64,000 nucleotides of DNA from Trichobilharzia szidati (taxonomy: Eukaryota > Platyhelminthes > Trematoda > Strigeidida > Schistosomatidae): contig OX235271.1 of assembly GCA_944472155.2 (NCBI GenBank), forward strand, positions 67,934,416-67,998,415. The letters are read 5' to 3'. The notes beneath the pieces were generated by a model, which searched no databases, was not told the DNA's origin, and saw only the letters and a list, made by a program, of their open reading frames with translations. This document shows, piece after piece, positions 23,260-34,734 of the stretch (the stretch's first letter is position 1; every line of letters begins with the position of its first letter). Both the position numbers and the translations under genes were made by a program.

Positions 23260-23945
23260 TCTAATTACATCTCATGCGACACGGATCCAATGCATCCGCA
23301 GTCACGATATCCTGGGAGAAGGACTGGATATTCTGCAAGAAACCGCCATCCAAAATGAATAATCGCTAAGACTCATCGACAAAGATATCAAACCATATGT
23401 CCAGAGGAACGAAAAATTAATTCTTTCAAAACAGAAACTTTACACAAACATGGATTTCAAGCGAAACTCAGCCTGCAGTCTCCTCATGAGAAGAATTTTA
23501 GCATCTTCGAGAAGAACATTCTTCCTGGCAAAGGAAAGAGTAGTGTTTTCCACTCGTCCATTGGTCTGTGAAAGCCTTATGGACAAGAACTCGAATCTGA
23601 CCACTTCCTGTGTGTCTAAATCAGTTCATCTGTTGCTGCGGAGCCAGCCACATTAGTCATTCTACACGTATCCTGTCTAAAAGTGTTCAAGAATACCATC
23701 CTGCATGGCTGCAGTAAGGCAGCAGTGGCTCTGTAAGGAGTGCGATAGTCAAGCACCGTGTCAAAACTGTTCATCCCATCTCAATAGACACCAACTTCAA
23801 AATAATCTACAAAGTGAGGAATAATCTGTCAAAGACAATACGCTTTCGTCTCCTTTGCATTGCTGAAGCCTAGCCATTCAGGTAGAAGAACCAGAGTTAT
23901 GCATGCAATGAAAATTATTCAACCACCTACATTATCATGGCTACA
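23260..23945 (+). pseudogene. Penelope-like GIY-YIG pseudogene
   Basis: Across several frames the segment gives the linker and endonuclease of another Penelope-like copy: FSTRPLVCESLMDKNSNLTT, then QFICCCGASHISHSTRILSK, then EYHPAWLQ, a stop, and NFKIIYKVRNNLSKTIRFRL with CIAEA. The order and spacing match the copy at 3.7-4.5 kb (CSCGAEYIGRT, HYPAW, FKVIYKIQSNLSKG), but stops and shifts break it and YIGRT has become HISHST. Its 3' end is lost before the Gypsy A insertion at 24,148. Confidence 0.7.
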
Positions 23946-24147
23946 GTCGTGTTGATTTCTACCGAACTGGTTTTAGTTTTCTCGTCTGACCTTCTTAACT
24001 CCTTATAATTCTTTTATTTCCTAACGAATCTGAATCTCTACCAAACAATGAGCAATATATGGTCGATTTCAATTCACACGTTATAATTCCTCATCTTCTG
24101 TCGTCATCAAACGGATCTGTTTTACTGATACCTATTTCAAAATATAT

Positions 24148-24436
24148 TGTAGTGACCCATTTTATTACTCATCATCGCAGTATACTTTCACTATGTAATT
24201 GTACTTTGATTTGTTTATTACTCTGAATCTTGCATGTTAACAATTGATACTTTTTACACTCGCTCGATTTTTGAATTTTGATTGCTGCAATAATACACTA
24301 TCGTATTCCTTCGCAAGTGCCTTTTGAATTACGTTGTGGATGTCGAGTAATCGCAACGTTAGGTCACAATTGTAAACGCGAAGAAGTACTAGAATATACG
24401 TGTACTTTAGTTTAGTCAAAATATAGCAGCACAACA
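24148..24436 (+). repeat. Gypsy A 5' LTR
   Basis: The LTR starts TGTAGTG and ends ACAACA. By eye it is identical to the 3' LTR at 29,071-29,359 over its full 289 bases, which indicates a very recent insertion. Confidence 0.95.
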
Positions 24437-24437
24437 A

Positions 24438-24449
24438 TTGGTGAGCCCG
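24438..24449 (+). other. Gypsy A primer-binding-like site
   Basis: TTGGTGAGCCCG follows the 5' LTR after one base. The same 12 bases follow the LTR of element B at 36,506-36,517. TGG at this place fits pairing with a tRNA CCA end. I cannot name the tRNA from the sequence. Confidence 0.6.
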
Positions 24450-24527
24450 ACGATAACTTGCTGACCCCAACGATAACTTGCTGACACCGAAGACAACTTG
24501 CTGACCTCGACGACGACTTTTTGACCT
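24448..24527 (+). repeat. four 20-bp tandem repeats in leader
   Basis: Four imperfect units of exactly 20 bases (24,448; 24,468; 24,488; 24,508) share a core like AACTTGCTGACC. They begin inside the primer-binding-like region and fill the leader. Element B lacks them. Confidence 0.8.
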
Positions 24528-24752
24528 CGACGCGTCGTTACACTTGTTGGATTAATAAAACTTTAACCTTCGTGGATCTATATATTTATTACATATTCCG
24601 AACTCATTCTTGTGTTTTCTCATCGCACAACCTGCAGTAATTTGTGGTAAGCACCTGCATTGTATGCTTTTTTATTTTATTTTGCCGTATTCTTAGTGTG
24701 CACAAATTTTGCTATTTTGCTACTCTTAAACCATTTTCTTACGAATTGTAAC

Positions 24753-25625
24753 ATGTCTTCCAATACCTCTGATAACTTAGAGCTGGGATCTGTTAGTGCT
24801 ATCTCTCTTACTGTACCAGTTTTTAAGCCCAGAGACCCTCATCTTTGGTTTGCACGACTGGAGCATTATTTGGCTAGCAATAAGCTCACGTCACAGACAG
24901 CTAAATTTGGCATTTTGAGTACAGTGCTACCAGACGAAGTCGCCGAGCAGGTACGGCAATACATCGTCCAACCCAGCACAGAAGCGCCTTACGACAAGTT
25001 GAAGGAAGAGGTACTACGATGCACTTCGCTTTCGGATAGGCAAGCACTCGATCGCCTGTTAAGTAATGTTGAGTTAGGTGATAAAACCCCATCTCAACTC
25101 ATGAGGCATATGCAAAGCCTAGTTGCAGGAAGAGAAATCGATAAACGTCTCTTTTATCAAATCTGGCTGCGACGACTTCCTCAAAACATCCAGCAGGTTC
25201 TTGCTTTCGGAGACGACGACATTGACATAGAAAGGCTCACCGAAATCGCGGATCGCATGTACGAGAGGTCAACACCTCAATCTGTCGCTTCCACTAGCAG
25301 AATCCTAGATAAAGTTATCACGATAGACCCACTGAATAAAGCAGAAGCCATCAGAGTCGACAAAACGTCAAACGAACGCATAGAAGCCTTAGAACGTAAA
25401 CTCGACGTGCTCACTGAGCAATTAATGACAATGAGGGTTAATAGACAACCTACCACAACGTACAGAAGACAGCGTAGCCACTCAAGCAATATGTGTAAAT
25501 ATAGCTTACAACAGAATATATGCTGGTATCATCGCAAATTTGGGGTACACGCAAAACGGTGCACACAACCTTGCGCTTTCCAACAAACGGTGGCGTTGGG
25601 AAACGAAGAGACCGGCGGTCGGTGA
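24753..25625 (+). CDS. gag: Gypsy A gag
   Basis: This encodes the Gag capsid and nucleocapsid protein that packages element RNA in cytoplasmic particles. I chose ATG 24,753 (MSSNTSDN), since the frame upstream to 24,660 gives an unlikely hydrophobic leader and element B starts at the matching place. The frame is open for 290 codons. Capsid-like helices include [12 protein letters not shown] and [18 protein letters not shown]. The zinc knuckle near the C-terminus reads [18 protein letters not shown], a C-x2-H-x9-C-x3-C box typical of the CsRn1 clade. The stop TGA (25,623-25,625) overlaps the pol ATG by one base. No lesion is visible. Confidence 0.9.
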   Translation: MSSNTSDNLELGSVSAISLTVPVFKPRDPHLWFARLEHYLASNKLTSQTAKFGILSTVLPDEVAEQVRQYIVQPSTEAPYDKLKEEVLRCTSLSDRQALDRLLSNVELGDKTPSQLMRHMQSLVAGREIDKRLFYQIWLRRLPQNIQQVLAFGDDDIDIERLTEIADRMYERSTPQSVASTSRILDKVITIDPLNKAEAIRVDKTSNERIEALERKLDVLTEQLMTMRVNRQPTTTYRRQRSHSSNMCKYSLQQNICWYHRKFGVHAKRCTQPCAFQQTVALGNEETGGR

Positions 25626-28600
25626 TGACTGCGGTCGCTGGCCAACACCCGTCCCAGAGCCGTCTATTCAGGGTGACAGACAATTTAACGGGGGCGAAAT
25701 TCCTGGTAGATACCGGTGCAGAAATTAGTGTAGTTCCCCCAACAGCCAACGAACGCTTACAACCAAACCCAGCATTAGTTCTCAAGGCTGCGAACAATTC
25801 TACCATTAAAACTTTTGGAACCCGGGGACAAAAACTTAATTTTGGTTGCAGTACACCATTTGAGTGGGAGTTCGTAGTCGCCGATGTAACCTTTCCTATC
25901 ATTGGAATAGATTTTCTTCAACACTACGAATTGCTAGTCGACTCTAGTCACCATAGATTGATAGATAGCAGTCGTAAACTATCGATTTCAGGAATCTCCA
26001 CAGATGTCGAGAGTATTCGCTTGATGGTAGCCACAACAGATCAATTATCCAGGTACGATATTTTGCTAAAGAAATTTCCTGAACTGACACAGAGCGATTA
26101 CTCCACAGCCTCTCTCAAACACAACGTTACACACCATATTGTAACTAAAGGTCCACCGGTCTCAGCAAAACCACGTCGTTTAGATCCAGCTAAAATGCAA
26201 ATAGCAAAAGCAGAGTTCAAGAGATTATTGGATCTAGGAATAATACGACCGTCAAACAGCCCGTGGTCATCACCACTGCATATGGTACCAAAGAGAAACT
26301 CAACAGAGATACGACCATGTGGAGATTACCGAGCTTTAAATAAGCAGACGATAGCAGATAGATACCCAATTCCGAAAATCCACGATTTTTTCCATAACAT
26401 GGCAGATGCCCAGATATTTTCCAAAACTGACCTCGTTCGTGCATACTACCATATACCGGTCGAGCCCAAGGACATCCCCAAAACGGCGGTAACCACTCCT
26501 TTTGGCCTATTCGAGTTCGTCCGCCTACCATTTGGCTTGACTAACGCAGCTCAAACATTTCAGAGATTCACTGACCAGGTATTGCACGGCCTCCCATTCA
26601 CTTACGCTTGTATCGATGATATACTGGTTGCAAGTAAATCCCCTGAGGAGCACCAACATCACTTAGAAACACTCTTTAAACGTTTAGCCGAATATGGAAT
26701 TGTCATTAAACCAAGTAAATGTGAATTCGGTAAGAAAACTATAAAATTTTTGGGACATCAGGTAGACAATCAAGGCATTCGACCAATAGCAGAACAGCTG
26801 CAAGTCATAAAAGAATACCTGATTCCAGATTCCTTGAAAAAGTTACGCAGATTTCTTGGTCTCGTCAATTTTTATCGCCGTTTCATTCCTCACTGTGCAC
26901 AGCTGGCCCAACCTCTGACAGATTTACTAAAAGGTCATGCAAAATCGCTGCACATGAGTACTTCAGCAATCGAGGCATTTGAAAAGCTGAAACAAACTCT
27001 AAGCTCAGAAACTTTATTAGTACGTCGTGACGTCAACGCTCCTATAGCGATTATGACAGATGCATCAGACGTCGCCGTCGGTGCAGTTCTTCAACAATTT
27101 TCTGCCGGGAAATGGCAACCTCTCTCCTTTTTCTCCAAACGTCTAGACGCCACTCAATCAAGATATAGTGCATTCAGTAGAGAATTACTAGCAGTCTATC
27201 TTGCTGTTAAACATTTTCGTCATATGGTAGAAGGAATACCGTTTACCATCTACACAGACCACAAACCACTAACCAAGGCCATGAATGCAAAGCACGACAA
27301 GTACTCGCCAAGAGAACTCCGACACCTCGAGTTCATTTCTCAGTTCACTTCAGACATTAGATTCATCAAAGGACATAAAAACGAGGTAGCAGATGCGTTA
27401 TCCCGCATCCATATAAATACCTTAGAAAAAGACCAGTTTGATCTTAAAAATATGGCTAGACTGCAAACTATGGACGAGGATCTGAAAAGAATAAAAAATA
27501 GCACGAGTACTTCCTTACGTTTGCAAGATGTTATGCTTGATGAAGGCCTAATTATTACGTGTGATGTTTCCAAAGGTAAACCGCGCCCTTTTGTCCCACT
27601 AGAAATGCGAAGATCAGTTTTTTCCAAAGTACATGGCATTTCTCACCCTGGCATCCGAGCAACAGTTAAACTGATAAGTGACCGATACGTATGGCCGAAT
27701 ATGAATCGGGAGATTAAACAGTGGGCCAGATCATGTTTAGCCTGCCAAAAGTCAAAAGTACAACGACATACAGTTTCGCCTACTGGACAGTTTCCAGAAC
27801 CTGATGGTAGGTTCCAACACATACACATTGACATCGTTGGACCATTACCACCATCTAGTGGCTTTACGTACATTTTAACGTGTATTGACAGATTTACGAG
27901 ATGGCCAGTAGCTTGTCCCTTACCTGATAATTCTGCTGAAACTGTTGCAAAGAGCATCATGCAAAATTGGATTTCCAGCTTCGGAGTGCCCACCATTATT
28001 ACTACAGACAGAGGTTCCCAATTCGAAAGCCATTTATTCCAACAACTCACAGAACTACTGGGAATCAAACGCATACGTACTACTGCATATCATCCTAGTT
28101 CAAACGGCTTAGTGGAGAGATTTCATCGTCAACTGAAAGCATCATTGATGGCAGTGAAGGACGATGATAAGTGGAGCGACAAATTACCTCTTGTACTTCT
28201 TGGAATACGTTCGACAATAAAACAAGATATCAAATGTTGTCCAGCAGAATTAGTTTATGGAACTACTTTACGACTACCTGGAGAATATTTCAACCCAGCC
28301 ACTGAAGTTCCAGCTGATGAAACTACTTTTGTACAACAACTGAGACAACATATGAGCCTTTTAAGATATCACCCACCGCGACATCAGCTCAACCAAGCAT
28401 AAATGCCTCAAAAACTAGACGATTGTACTCACGTTTTTATACGACACGACGGTGTCAAGAAACCACTTCAACCACCTTATGACGGACCATTTAAAGTGAT
28501 AAGCAGAACAAGCAAAATCATCACTGTCGAGCGTGGAGGAAAACAGGAGATTGTAAGCATCGATCGCGTAAAACCAGCTTTCATGGAAATAGAGATGACT

Positions 28601-28735
28601 GAATGTTTACCCAAATCAAAATCATCTCAATATTCAAAATCTGATGATATTCCGTCTAACAAAACAGAAAGAATCACAAGATCAGGCAGACGAGTACATT
28701 GGCCACAAAGATTTGTACAGACAATTTATTTCTAA
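25625..28735 (+). CDS. pol: Gypsy A pol, one internal stop
   Basis: This is the Pol polyprotein in another frame than gag, with ATG at 25,625-25,627 overlapping the gag stop (TGATG). Domains in order: aspartic protease ([14 protein letters not shown]), reverse transcriptase ([27 protein letters not shown]), RNase H ([27 protein letters not shown]), and integrase with HHCC finger (HGISH, CLACQ) and catalytic D, D, E in [15 protein letters not shown] and NGLVERF. The frame is open to TAA 28,400-28,402, then continues to 28,735 with the GPF-type integrase end ([10 protein letters not shown]). Comparison with B suggests the TAA was a Gln codon. The RT active-site box reads CIDD (26,609-26,620) instead of YIDD, so RT activity is doubtful even upstream of the stop. 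Confidence 0.9.
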
Positions 28736-29070
28736 TTCATTTCCATACTACCTTATTACGGTACTATTAACTGTATGTTAAGAAATAAATCTATTCTGTA
28801 ACTCTTTACAATAACAACCCCATTATTATTCTAATAATTCTTCTGGTTTTATTGTTACATTTTGCACAACTTTCTAAACATTTTGGTTCGTTTCGAAGTT
28901 GTTAACATTTTTGCATATATACAGTTATATTATCAAACCCCAAAAAACTTAAAATCCTCAATTCGGTTTTCATACCACAAACTCGTATATATTTCTTCTG
29001 TAATTATAATTTACAATATCATTCCGAATACAGCTAAACTTGATTTACCTGCATTCTACGGAGGGGCTAT
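28736..29070 (+). other. Gypsy A 3' non-coding and polypurine tract
   Basis: AT-rich sequence without gene. GGAGGGG at 29,060-29,066, four bases before the 3' LTR, is the likely polypurine tract that primes plus-strand DNA. Confidence 0.75.
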
Positions 29071-29359
29071 TGTAGTGACCCATTTTATTACTCATCATCG
29101 CAGTATACTTTCACTATGTAATTGTACTTTGATTTGTTTATTACTCTGAATCTTGCATGTTAACAATTGATACTTTTTACACTCGCTCGATTTTTGAATT
29201 TTGATTGCTGCAATAATACACTATCGTATTCCTTCGCAAGTGCCTTTTGAATTACGTTGTGGATGTCGAGTAATCGCAACGTTAGGTCACAATTGTAAAC
29301 GCGAAGAAGTACTAGAATATACGTGTACTTTAGTTTAGTCAAAATATAGCAGCACAACA
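29071..29359 (+). repeat. Gypsy A 3' LTR
   Basis: This 289-base LTR is, by eye, identical to the 5' LTR. It is followed directly by ATAT, the target duplication. Confidence 0.95.
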
Positions 29360-29363
29360 ATAT

Positions 29364-30067
29364 TACGCAAAATCACTTTATTTCAGACAAATTATTCTAA
29401 TATTTTGATGTACTGCATGGAAGTACATACTTCCTGATAGCTATGAAACAATTATATGAAGTCTCGATGAAGCATGATATCGTGTTGTGTTCAAATTAGT
29501 TCACTTGACCAGATAAATAAATCGCTTTCTTAATGTGAAAGTTTTGATGAACTGTGTGCTTGAGGTCTGCACAATCTGAACATTTGAGCAATCACGCGAA
29601 ATAAATTTTTAAGCTTCCTTTAAGTACCACACACAGACTGCTTTTAACATCTCACATCCGAAACCGATAACTCAGAAATCTAACCTACTCCATTTCTCAC
29701 ACTTTAAATCTTCAGTGAAATGTTTGCAGTTTAAAGAAGGCGAGAATCACTGCGAAATCTAAATCCACCTGAATTCATTTGTCGCTGAGTCAGATCCTAC
29801 TGTATTTCGAGTTTTATGATATAATTTCAAGGCTTTCTGTGGAAAATTATTTGGAGATGTAGGGTTTCGTGAAATTTGTCATGCGAAATCAAACATTGAA
29901 ACATATTCCTAAGCTTTGCATACGAAGTTGATGACATCACTGAAATGTTTGTGAGTAGATTTGTAAGACAGAAATCATGAACCATTTTGTTAGTGATATA
30001 CAAACCATCTTCCCTGGTGGGGTGATATTCTGAACAAGTGAGACTGTTCAGATAATCCTTATTTATT
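29364..30067. other. AT-rich DNA, no gene seen
   Basis: I see no coding motif or repeat. This is the right flank of the Gypsy A insertion. Confidence 0.4.
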
Positions 30068-30362
30068 CAAGTGTTGGTTTGTAGGGATTTGATTGGTTAC
30101 AGGATTTTCATCAGGAGCTGACATTAATTAGAGAACTATTGAAAACCTGGGAGTACTGGAGAGCTGGCCCATGGGCCATTAGTCGGTCCCAGTGACTTAA
30201 TGGTATACGAGCTCGCCTTGTAACCAGAAGGTCCTGGGTTCGAATCCCGGTGGGTATGTACTTCTGAAGAGTCCCAAACTAGGACGAAACAGCTGTCCAA
30301 TACTCCCAGGTTTTACAATGGTTCTCTAACTAATGTCATCTCATGATGAAAATCCTGTAATC
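30068..30362. mobile_element. SINE-A head-to-head inverted pair
   Basis: A minus-strand partial copy (about 30,068-30,165; tail and part of the ribozyme region) is joined to a plus-strand copy (about 30,178-30,362). The plus copy has CAGTGACTTAATGG (A box), GGTTCGAATCCC (perfect B box), a hammerhead domain and the tail with ATGTCATCTCATGATGAAAA. Both lack the upstream head seen at 5.7 and 7.5 kb. The inverted joint resembles those of the Penelope pairs at 3.7 and 12.6 kb. Confidence 0.75.
30249..30312 (+). ncRNA. hammerhead ribozyme with intact core
   Basis: The core CTGAAGA (30,264-30,270) has only the freely variable position 7 changed from CUGAUGA. Stem II is GTCC and GGAC around a 7-base loop, GAAAC follows, then self-complementary stem III (ACAGCTGT) and the GTC triplet at 30,295-30,297. 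All conserved catalytic bases known for the hammerhead are therefore present. Stem I (GTACTT with CAATAC) has two mismatches, so activity may be weak. It belongs to the SINE-A plus unit. Confidence 0.6.
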
Positions 30363-30364
30363 CC

Positions 30365-31495
30365 TATTTAATTGTTTATTTACGGCGAAGTTTAAATCGT
30401 AATATTTTGTTTAATAAATTTGAATATAAAGACGTATCTGAAACAGTTTATTTTATTAATTCTTCGTTATTAATTGTCCATTTGCATGATTAATGAGTGC
30501 CGAAACTTTCCATTAAATGTCGTCAATTCAGTAGCGATATAATTCACCAATGAATCCAATGCTGCTACTTTAAAATAATTTAATGTATTTATGCAAACAT
30601 GCATTGTAAACAATTGTGTGCATGGTGATGAAGCTTTACATTCAGCCTAAGCATCTGCCTATCACACTTTCTGACCATTACATTTGGAGTAATAGAAGGG
30701 AGCAAGTCGATTTCGTTCTGTGTGATGAATCCATTTGTGTTGATTCACCAACTATATTTGTATGATATGTGTGTGCTGAGTGTATCCTTTGTGTCAATAT
30801 GCACTTGGAACTTGAAGTTGTTTAGTCACGATCAACCTATCTGAATAATGTCATGGAGTGGTTTCTTGTGATTCACTTGGAATGAGTCACTTAGATTCCC
30901 ATTACTGTGATTGATGAGAGCTTGTTGTTCTTCAGAATTATTGGTAAATTTGGAGAATTTTGTGTTCGTGATTACGGCAATGTGAATGGTGTGAAGCCAG
31001 TGTCAGAATTTGAAATGACCGAACAACGAAGTATTCATAAATATTACCCATTCAGACGTTAATGAAAAAAAAAACACGTGGTTCGGCGAAGAGGCTCTTC
31101 TCGGCGAATTCACTTCCTTTAGCTGTACAATCGCATCTATATGCAATTTGTTTTCACTAAAGAGGGTAGGAGAAAAAGTAACGAATTCTCACAGACATTG
31201 TTAGTGTTAGTCAATGTGTGGAAGAATTTGAGGGAATGCGTTGGATTTACGTAATAGTATGAATAATTGTTTGAAGGAGTTGTGATATTGGTGCAGAGAG
31301 AAAAGACGGCCAATATAGAATTGTGTAAGTTTGGTGATTGACATTTTCTATCACTGTATTGTTTAGTTACTTACTGTTGTTTGTTAATACTTATACAAAT
31401 TCCTAAATTCATTCATTTCTGTGTTGCTGTTTGATTGCCTATGATTCGGTCACTACGAAATACTACTATTACATTTTGGCGTCACTATAAAATTA
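30365..31495. other. AT-rich DNA, no gene seen
   Basis: No supported frame or repeat. The right edge may contain badly broken Gag sequence. Confidence 0.4.
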
Positions 31496-31499
31496 AATA

Positions 31500-31945
31500 A
31501 TCCTGGAAAGTTTCCTGTGAACTGTTCGACACGGGAAATAGCCGATTATCTTGGTGTATGTCGAAGAATGTGCGTGATGACAAAATTTCAGCTCATTTTA
31601 TTACTACGATTCGGCTAGATGCGTACAGCCTAGTGAAAGCTCTGTCATCTCCATATATACCGATTTCTCTGTCATATGATAAACTCCATGGACTTCTAAC
31701 ATATCACTTCCACATAACTACTTTTGAAACACGAGAGAGAGCTCAGTTCAACAAACCTGTTCGTGCTCCCAACCAGAAGATTAGAGACTTTATTCCTTAA
31801 CATCGGATACAAGCTACAAAGTGCTACTTTGGAGATCAGCTCCGTACTCAACTACGTGATCGTCTAATTGCCGTAATCAATATTCCGAAGTTAGAGAAAG
31901 AGTTGATTCAGATTCATTCTGAACTGATCCGAGGAGTGTGATTAG
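31500..31945 (+). pseudogene. gypsy-type Gag fragment, other lineage
   Basis: The frame from 31,558 reads HFITTIRLDAYSLVKALSSP, then LSYDKLHGLL, RERAQFNKPVRAPNQKIRDF, then after one TAA (31,798-31,800) ATKCYFGDQLRTQLRDRLIA and INIPKLEKEL. This is the Gag pattern of gypsy elements unlike the CsRn1 type (A-Y-S-L-L, Y-D-x-L, R-F-x-x-R-x-Q-x-x-x-E-x-x-x-x-F, L-R-D-R-L-V-x-G-I). The protein is broken by a stop and there is no pol next to it. Confidence 0.65.
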
Positions 31946-34605
31946 TTTCAGAAAATTGGACCATCAGTTCACATAGTGATTATGCATCTTGTTCCTGACG
32001 TAGTCAAATAAACATGCTTCATTGTTTCGAATTGAAATACTGATTTTTCATAGTATTCAACTGACAACTGGGTTCACAATCATACATCACGTGACGAATT
32101 GTGTGGAAGTGAATAATGCAGAGTCAATAGACAAATGAAGAGACGTAGCAGTGATCCATTTGGAATCTGAATCTGAAAATGACTGGGAGGAAATGATTTC
32201 CGAAATACAGGAGAGTCGCTGTATCTTTACTTGAGGTCCCGTAATACTGACTTTCAAGAAATGACAAAATTTACAGCATCCGCTCTTAGACATATTGAAT
32301 ACTGAGTTGATTATTGGTCTGCAGAACACCATTCTTTCTCCCGATTATCCCGATTATTGTGATAACAATGGGGTCATCTCATAATACGTGGAAATTTCAA
32401 GTTGTGCTTTCAATATTTTCAGTATTCCGATAAGAATGTACCCATAATAACTTGCAAATGATGGCATCAAATTCTGAAGTAATGCGTTTTTCTATGGTAA
32501 GTACATGGTGAGAACATGCAGAATTGACAGGATTTTCCGCAAAAAGAAGCACTCGGTGCTGTTTTTCACCACAGATTTGTTTCTTTCTTTCTGTATTACT
32601 CTCATTTGTTGAGTGCCTACTGGCCTTTTCACAGGTTCGTTTTTTGTTTTGTCATCTGCAATTCTCCACTGAGTAGCATTATTTTTGCATTACTCAAGCA
32701 CCCATCTAGGGCTGTTCCACCTGTTTCATGCTCATACCATTCGCTAATTCAACACCTACTCACCTCACTTCCGCACTAACCAGCATCCCCAACACATTGA
32801 TTGATTAGCATTGAAATAACTTGTGACAATTATCACATATAGTGTAATATACTTACATCTGAGCATTACTCAATGTACACTAAGTAATTACTCGTTTGTC
32901 ATCTTTAATAATCTATTTAAAAACTGAAAAGTACAATTTCACTGTGCACTAGTCAAGTATTGTCCACATGTGGTATCGTGCAATTAGTTGGGGGAAATTA
33001 TACACTCATAAGATATTCAACATTTGTATTATGAAAGGTGAACCTACATAACAATCACTGTTTCTTCTCAAGAGTCAAGGCAGTATTGCATGCTGCAAAA
33101 ATCCTGATTTCCAAAAATTAAACTCGTCTTCCTTGTAAATTAGTCTGTCTTCTTCATACGCGTCTGAATACGACCTTTCAAACTATGAAGTTAGATTTGG
33201 TGGTTTTGTCCATTACGTGTCCATACTCCTTAGACGACATCACTTTGACAGAGGTCCCCACCATAATTACAGGAATATTAATAATAGCTTCATCAGTCAA
33301 CCTTACACCTAATTATTTTATAGAAAGTGTGAGACACCACGCCGTACTCAGTCATAGCCTCCTAAACGTGAACTTGATGCCCGTTCAAGTTTGAGAACAC
33401 CGTGCATTATCAGATTAAATGACGGCTTGAGATTAATTTCATGACTGTTAAGTATTCTCACTCTCAAGGCAGAATGATAAATAAGTAGTTGGACTCTCGG
33501 ATATTCCCTTCTATATATCGGCTCTTTAAAACGCTTCCAGTACATCTCAGTAATCCTCATTGACAAATGGAGAGCTGATTTTGTGGTCATCTTTGACTAT
33601 GAAGTTCGTTTGGCTTCGCTATTTGGTGTTGGTGCCCTTAGTCGTGACAGGATTTTCGTTGGCCATTTGATGTCTCCATTGTCAAACCTTTAAATAATGA
33701 TATCGTTTAAGTGCTTACCGATGAGTTTCATAACAGCAGTCACCATCTCATTGTTACCGTCCTCAAACGGCAATCGAAAGTAAGTATACACAATTTTACA
33801 TTTATTCCTACTGTCTACAAAATGTTTCGATTTTCGTGATATTTGGAGAAGATTGTTAGAAGTTTGGGAGAGGGAGTCATTGGAATTGCTCAGTATCGAT
33901 GATGTTGAATGGGTAAATTAATTCATAGATTGGACTATTTATCAGAATCTCCCGGATTAGTTCAGTGCATTCAACGTATACTTTCAGTACATTAAAGACT
34001 CGTTTAGCATTTTACTGTGAACTGACGAATAGTTTGAGTCAGAGTTAGCCTAGGACTACTGTAGGCTTAGTCGTCGCAAACCAAATAGTAGGAATTCCAG
34101 TTGCTACTATTATGGACATGGGACAATCTATTTAAATGGTCTGTTTCAATAGTACTACAACTTATGACAATATATTTGTTCACGTTTTTATCCTACTGTC
34201 ATTTCCACAGATGGCCATATTGTGGAACAACTTCATCATCTTATTTCTGTGCATTGTTTAGTTGCCACGATGGGAATAACAAACTGTTGAATACTTTCAG
34301 GTTGAAGTAAACTTAACAACTAATATTGTAATTGTAACTGTTCGCCGTGTGCTCGAAGAGTAATCCAAGATGTTCTTAATTGTATGACAGTATTTGTGTG
34401 GGTTGTTACTAGATTGTCAGAACTAAGTATAACGTGATACATGGAAGTGATGTTCATTCCAGTCTATCTGTTAGACAGTGAACAAAACAAGAATCAGGAG
34501 ACGTCATAACAACTCTACTCGCTTTTACAAATCCGAAATTGTGTAACTAACATTTAACAATATCCACTGTCAAACATATTGAAGCAACAATTCGAATACC
34601 AGACT
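31946..34605. other. AT-rich DNA, no supported gene
   Basis: Only short frames without motifs are visible on either strand. Confidence 0.4.
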
Positions 34606-34607
34606 GA

Positions 34608-34730
34608 CTGTAGTTTCTCTGTTCTCCAGAAGAAAATGGAGATGGATAGAGCATATTCTGAGGATACCGTTGGGTGACATTGCACGCTAGGCTATCGTTC
34701 GAGTGAAATCCGAGCAAGTGGTTACAACTG
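34608..34730 (+). pseudogene. small RTE LINE fragment
   Basis: The segment gives RRKWRWIEHILRIPLGDIAR, a stop, and AIVRVKSEQ. It matches the post-RT region of the RTE remnant at 18.8-19.5 kb (RRWRWIGYTLRK, ITRLAIARVGPE). About 40 codons remain. Ends are uncertain. Confidence 0.55.
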
Positions 34731-34734
34731 ATTT

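Larger units (their letters stand above)
24148..29359 (+). mobile_element. Gypsy element A (CsRn1-like), complete
   Basis: This is a complete Ty3/gypsy LTR retrotransposon of 5,212 bases with two 289-base LTRs. The four bases ATAT occur directly before the 5' LTR (24,144-24,147) and after the 3' LTR (29,360-29,363), a 4-bp target duplication. Order: LTR, primer-binding-like site, leader with tandem repeats, gag, pol (protease, RT, RNase H, integrase), polypurine tract, LTR. There is no env-like frame. The Gag C-x2-H-x9-C-x3-C knuckle places it with CsRn1, Boudicca and Kabuki. Confidence 0.95.

Noticed and set aside
24237..24470. Minus-strand open frame of 77 codons, repeated at 29,160-29,360
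   Set aside because: Both lie within the two identical LTRs, have no motif and reflect LTR sequence only.
25450..25902. Minus-strand open frame of 150 codons
   Set aside because: It is antisense to the gag end and pol start of Gypsy A, whose motifs are unmistakable.
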